A DNA stretch of 53,090 nucleotides. It comes from Chloroflexota bacterium. Lineage in GTDB: Bacteria; Chloroflexota; Dehalococcoidia; JACPPY01. The first letter of the stretch is position 1; the number at the start of each line of letters is the position of its first letter. The translations under genes were made by a program, and so were the position numbers. Of this stretch, positions 50,894-53,090 are shown one piece after another. The stretch is from assembly GCA_016190755.1 (NCBI GenBank), contig JACPPY010000037.1:1-53090 (forward strand). Direction: 5' to 3'. The notes under the pieces were generated by a model. That model did not search any database. It was not told where the DNA came from and worked only from the letters and a program-made list of their open reading frames with translations.

Positions 50894-51571
50894 AACCATG
50901 ACGGGGTGCTCAGGGCGGCTGAGAGGCATTCAGAAAGTGCTGCTCAAGTGAGCTAACTTGGTTGGGGGCACGTGTGGGGTGCGTGTGGGTATGGTGAGGT
51001 TCGTTTACGTGGCTTTTGGTGGTGGAGTGTAACAGGAGGCCCTCAGGTGATGTGCTGGGCTTGTAGCTGGAGGTGTGCAAACCCGGTGCAGGCTACGGAG
51101 CATGGCGCCAAGCTACAGGGGATGCTACAGAGATGATGATGACGCGTAGATGACGGGGCGTCTCCTAAATAGCGAGGTCGGTATGCCGCGCGCCTGCCGA
51201 GTAACAGGCAGTAGGGCTCTCTAGGCTGGCGTGAAGGGGGTGCGTGACTGGTCCGGCGACTGGCGGGGAATGAAAGCCGTGGAGAGATGTGCTAAAGACC
51301 GCAGGGGCATGCCCTGGAGTCATGGTGGCAATTTGCACGAGGGTCAGGGATACTTCGCATTAGCTAGAAAGCGTAAGAGCAGGCCACTATGTTACGTAAG
51401 TGTAATAGACCTGGAACGGATTCTGATGCCTTTGCAACAGCGGAATTGTTACGATGTGAAACAGCGTATTCGGTGATTGAGACGGGCCACCCCACGAATG
51501 CCCGGGAAATGAAGAAAAAAGGTTTTGCCGGCAGGCGGGGGCGTGGGACAACGGAGACTGTTGGAGGGAGC
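50894..51571. other. Stretch without recognised genes
   Basis: No frame here looks like a real protein. The plus strand is purine-rich and contains a repeated GCTAC motif (about 51065-51130), a GGGCATGCCC palindrome near 51308 and a CTGCC/GGCAG hairpin near 51193-51211. It could hold a structured RNA or a decayed gene; I see nothing that matches a known RNA family. Confidence 0.4.
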
Positions 51572-51880
51572 ATGAAGCTGTTAGAACGTGTGCCGCGACT
51601 GGACTCAGGCGGACGAATGAGGGCGAGGGACATGAGAAGATTCCTGGACCATCACGAGATATTGAGGCTGCCGCCTGACGCAGTGCGCGGGCTTATGGAA
51701 GACATCGAAGCGGGACGGCTGGACCAGCACGGCACGAGGACCATCAACGTATTCATCGGTAACGGACAGATGTGGTGCCTCATGGAGGCGGCGGATGCAG
51801 AATCGGTCTGCCACCATCACGAGTCCCTGGGCTTGAAGCTGGGCCGGGACAACGTGACCGAGATAGTCAGCCTGGCCTGA
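51572..51880 (+). CDS. Small DUF4242-like protein
   Basis: 102 aa from the ATG at 51572, which has GGAGGGAG directly upstream; the open frame extends further but is not protein-like there. The second half (GQMWCLMEAADAESVCHHHE followed by a final beta strand ending TEIVSL) resembles DUF4242, a ferredoxin-like fold family that includes a nickel-binding protein. The histidine cluster could bind metal. The N-terminal half is not recognised. It stands alone on the plus strand. Confidence 0.55.
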   Translation: MKLLERVPRLDSGGRMRARDMRRFLDHHEILRLPPDAVRGLMEDIEAGRLDQHGTRTINVFIGNGQMWCLMEAADAESVCHHHESLGLKLGRDNVTEIVSLA

Positions 51881-51962
51881 AGAAATTGGCTATAAGGGTT
51901 TGTCCTTATCCGGAACAACGGGCAACCCGCGAACTATTCCCTCTGTCTACCCGATATCTGTA

Positions 51963-52751
51963 TTATCCTGCCTTCTGGCTGGAAACCTTCTGCCGCAGCA
52001 AGTCGCGTAGCTTGAGAATCTCGTCTGGCGTAAGGTCGGCACCCTGCTTGCCGTTGAAAGCGGCGCCAACGAATTTGGCTGCCTCTTCGCCCTTAAGTCC
52101 CGCCTGGACGAACAGGCTCCTCACCTGCTTCCTCAGCACTTCCGACTTTGCGCCCGCACTGGCACCCAGGGACATCTCCAGCTTCTGGGATGCCACCGAC
52201 TCGGCGAGTACCTTTTGCGGTGCGCCGTACCGGGCCTGGCGGTCCGGGATGCGCCCACCACCTGAATCCGGAACCTGGACGGCGAGCCTATGGCCTGCTG
52301 GGTACTGCCTTTCATGGGTCACGGGTGCATCAACGGGGTTGTTGGCACCCTCGTCAATCTCCTCACCGGCGAACTGGGTCCCGTACCCGAGAAGTGCAAG
52401 CGCTCGCCCTATGGCCTTCGTCTCTGCCTTCTCGATATAGTCCTGGAAGTCCGCTTTCGTTTCGCTTCCGTAGGCGCTTACCGTGGCAAAGTTGCCTCCG
52501 GACTGGCCCGGGGCTGTCCCGGTGATCTGAGCGCTGAACAGGGCGCTGCCACTTTCCGGGTCGTGCTCGACCAACGTGGTGGCGATGCTGGCTCCAGGGC
52601 ACTCCTGCCGCAGCCACACGAGACGCCACTTTACTTCGAGGTAGTCTGAATATGCTGTTTTGAAACTACCATCGGGCTGCCTCTGTTTGCGGGGCAACTT
52701 CGTAAGATGCTCCTCAGGTTTGAATTTGCCAGTGTTCGATGTTTCAGACAT
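51963..52751 (-). CDS. Putative single-strand-annealing protein (DdrA/Rad52-like), SOS-controlled
   Basis: 262 aa. The N-terminal 130 residues follow the pattern of phage and bacterial Rad52/DdrA-like annealing proteins: YLEVKWRLVWLRQECPG, a beta hairpin, then a helix with DYIEKAETKAIGRALALLGYG. A polar linker leads to a C-terminal helical region ending in SSQKAG. ATG at 52751 has GGGAGGAG upstream. Its consensus promoter carries a LexA-type palindrome at the transcription start, which supports a DNA-repair role independently of the sequence match. It could be part of the core genome or left from a prophage; no phage genes are adjacent. Confidence 0.6.
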   Translation of the reverse strand: MSETSNTGKFKPEEHLTKLPRKQRQPDGSFKTAYSDYLEVKWRLVWLRQECPGASIATTLVEHDPESGSALFSAQITGTAPGQSGGNFATVSAYGSETKADFQDYIEKAETKAIGRALALLGYGTQFAGEEIDEGANNPVDAPVTHERQYPAGHRLAVQVPDSGGGRIPDRQARYGAPQKVLAESVASQKLEMSLGASAGAKSEVLRKQVRSLFVQAGLKGEEAAKFVGAAFNGKQGADLTPDEILKLRDLLRQKVSSQKAG

Positions 52752-52770
52752 AGTTTCTCCTCCCATACAC

Positions 52771-52786
52771 TAGAACACGTGTTCTA
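52771..52786. promoter_or_regulatory. LexA/SOS-box-like operator
   Basis: TAGAACACGTGTTCTA is a perfect 16-base palindrome containing GAAC-N4-GTTC, the core of LexA sites in Bacillus, actinobacteria and relatives. It overlaps the expected transcription start of the annealing-protein gene, the right place for repression. Confidence 0.7.
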
Positions 52787-52791
52787 CTTGA

Positions 52792-52820
52792 ATAGTATTG
52801 CATGGGAAGCTCCGTGTCAA
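52792..52820 (-). promoter_or_regulatory. Promoter of the annealing-protein gene
   Basis: TTGACA (52815-52820) and TACTAT (52792-52797) are separated by 17 bases; transcription should start near 52785, inside the LexA-like palindrome. Confidence 0.72.
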
Positions 52821-52970
52821 CTCAATTCGTATCTGGCGCGGACCGGGAGCACGAGGTATCTTGATACGGCGTCGCACGTGTTCAAGGGGCCGTGCTAGCC
52901 CATACAGGCATGTGTCAGTGGCGATGTCTCACGCGGGTTGCAGGATTCTCCTCAAGACTGCGGCTTCGCC

Positions 52971-52999
52971 TTGCAGGTAATGTCCAAAAGTGCTAGTAT
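52971..52999 (+). promoter_or_regulatory. Promoter of the initiator tRNA gene
   Basis: TTGCAG (52971-52976) and TAGTAT (52994-52999) are separated by 17 bases. The tRNA begins 42 bases after the -10 box, leaving a short 5' leader for RNase P to remove. Confidence 0.6.
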
Positions 53000-53041
53000 A
53001 TCTCAGCCAGGAGGTGAGGCTTAGACAGCCAGTTCCTACGT

Positions 53042-53090
<49 letters not shown>

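Noticed and set aside
51231-51476. 81-codon plus-strand frame
   Set aside because: No binding site, odd composition and no similarity to any family I know.

Overview
The window looks like a piece of an anaerobic, probably uncultured, bacterial chromosome. My best guess is the phylum Chloroflexota (Dehalococcoidia-like). This is inferred from gene content (UbiD-type decarboxylases, TTT and TRAP carboxylate transporters, ferredoxin-linked flavoproteins, a PadEFGHI-like 2-oxoacid oxidoreductase), from frequent TTG starts, and from a GAAC-N4-GTTC type SOS box. No marker gene in the window proves it. The only RNA gene is the 5' part of an initiator tRNA-Met at the right edge.

Region 1 (1-17.4 kb, minus strand) is a catabolic block. 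Read in the direction of transcription it carries a flavoenzyme made of an old-yellow-enzyme barrel plus a GltD-like part, a 60-codon remnant of a molybdopterin enzyme, a UbiD-family decarboxylase, and a TctC binding protein. These are followed by a fumarate-reductase-like flavoprotein with its own ferredoxin, TctA and TctB, and a methylmalonyl-CoA-epimerase-like protein. The block ends with five genes in the order gamma, delta, alpha, FAD subunit, ferredoxin-beta fusion. That order and composition match padEFGHI (NADH-dependent phenylglyoxylate dehydrogenase). An intact molybdopterin oxidoreductase with its own consensus promoter follows.

Region 2 (17.9-28.9 kb, plus strand) is a second module built on the same plan: a TRAP transporter (dctQ, a frameshifted dctM, dctP), then a flavoprotein-ferredoxin pair, then MmgE/PrpD, HyuA and HyuB. 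A promoter with a palindromic operator candidate precedes MmgE/PrpD. Region 3 (28.9-35.3 kb, minus strand) holds a YeiH-type transporter, a DUF1445 (YcsI/D-glutamate-cyclase-like) protein, the 5-oxoprolinase genes pxpA, pxpB and pxpC, a second UbiD-like decarboxylase, and a decayed dctM C-terminus.

Region 4 (35.5-50.7 kb) is mostly surface and housekeeping in character. It has a secreted subtilase, a moxR-DUF58-transglutaminase operon, a trypsin-like protease followed by a free-standing copy of its N-terminal domain, and a type IV pilin cluster. The pilin cluster contains minor pilins, a membrane-bound GAF/winged-helix regulator and three major-pilin-like genes, two of them a tandem duplication. 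Region 5 (50.7-53.1 kb) has a long stretch without recognised genes, a small DUF4242-like protein, a putative DdrA/Rad52-like annealing protein under a SOS-type operator, and the tRNA.

The working picture for regions 1-3 is substrate-specific import of organic acids, followed by UbiD decarboxylation, flavin-dependent reduction fed by small ferredoxins, ATP-dependent ring opening of lactams or imides, and CoA-dependent oxidation of an aryl-2-oxoacid. Three genes here are shortened in the middle or at the front and one is frameshifted in a G8 run. These either show recent gene decay or are assembly artefacts.
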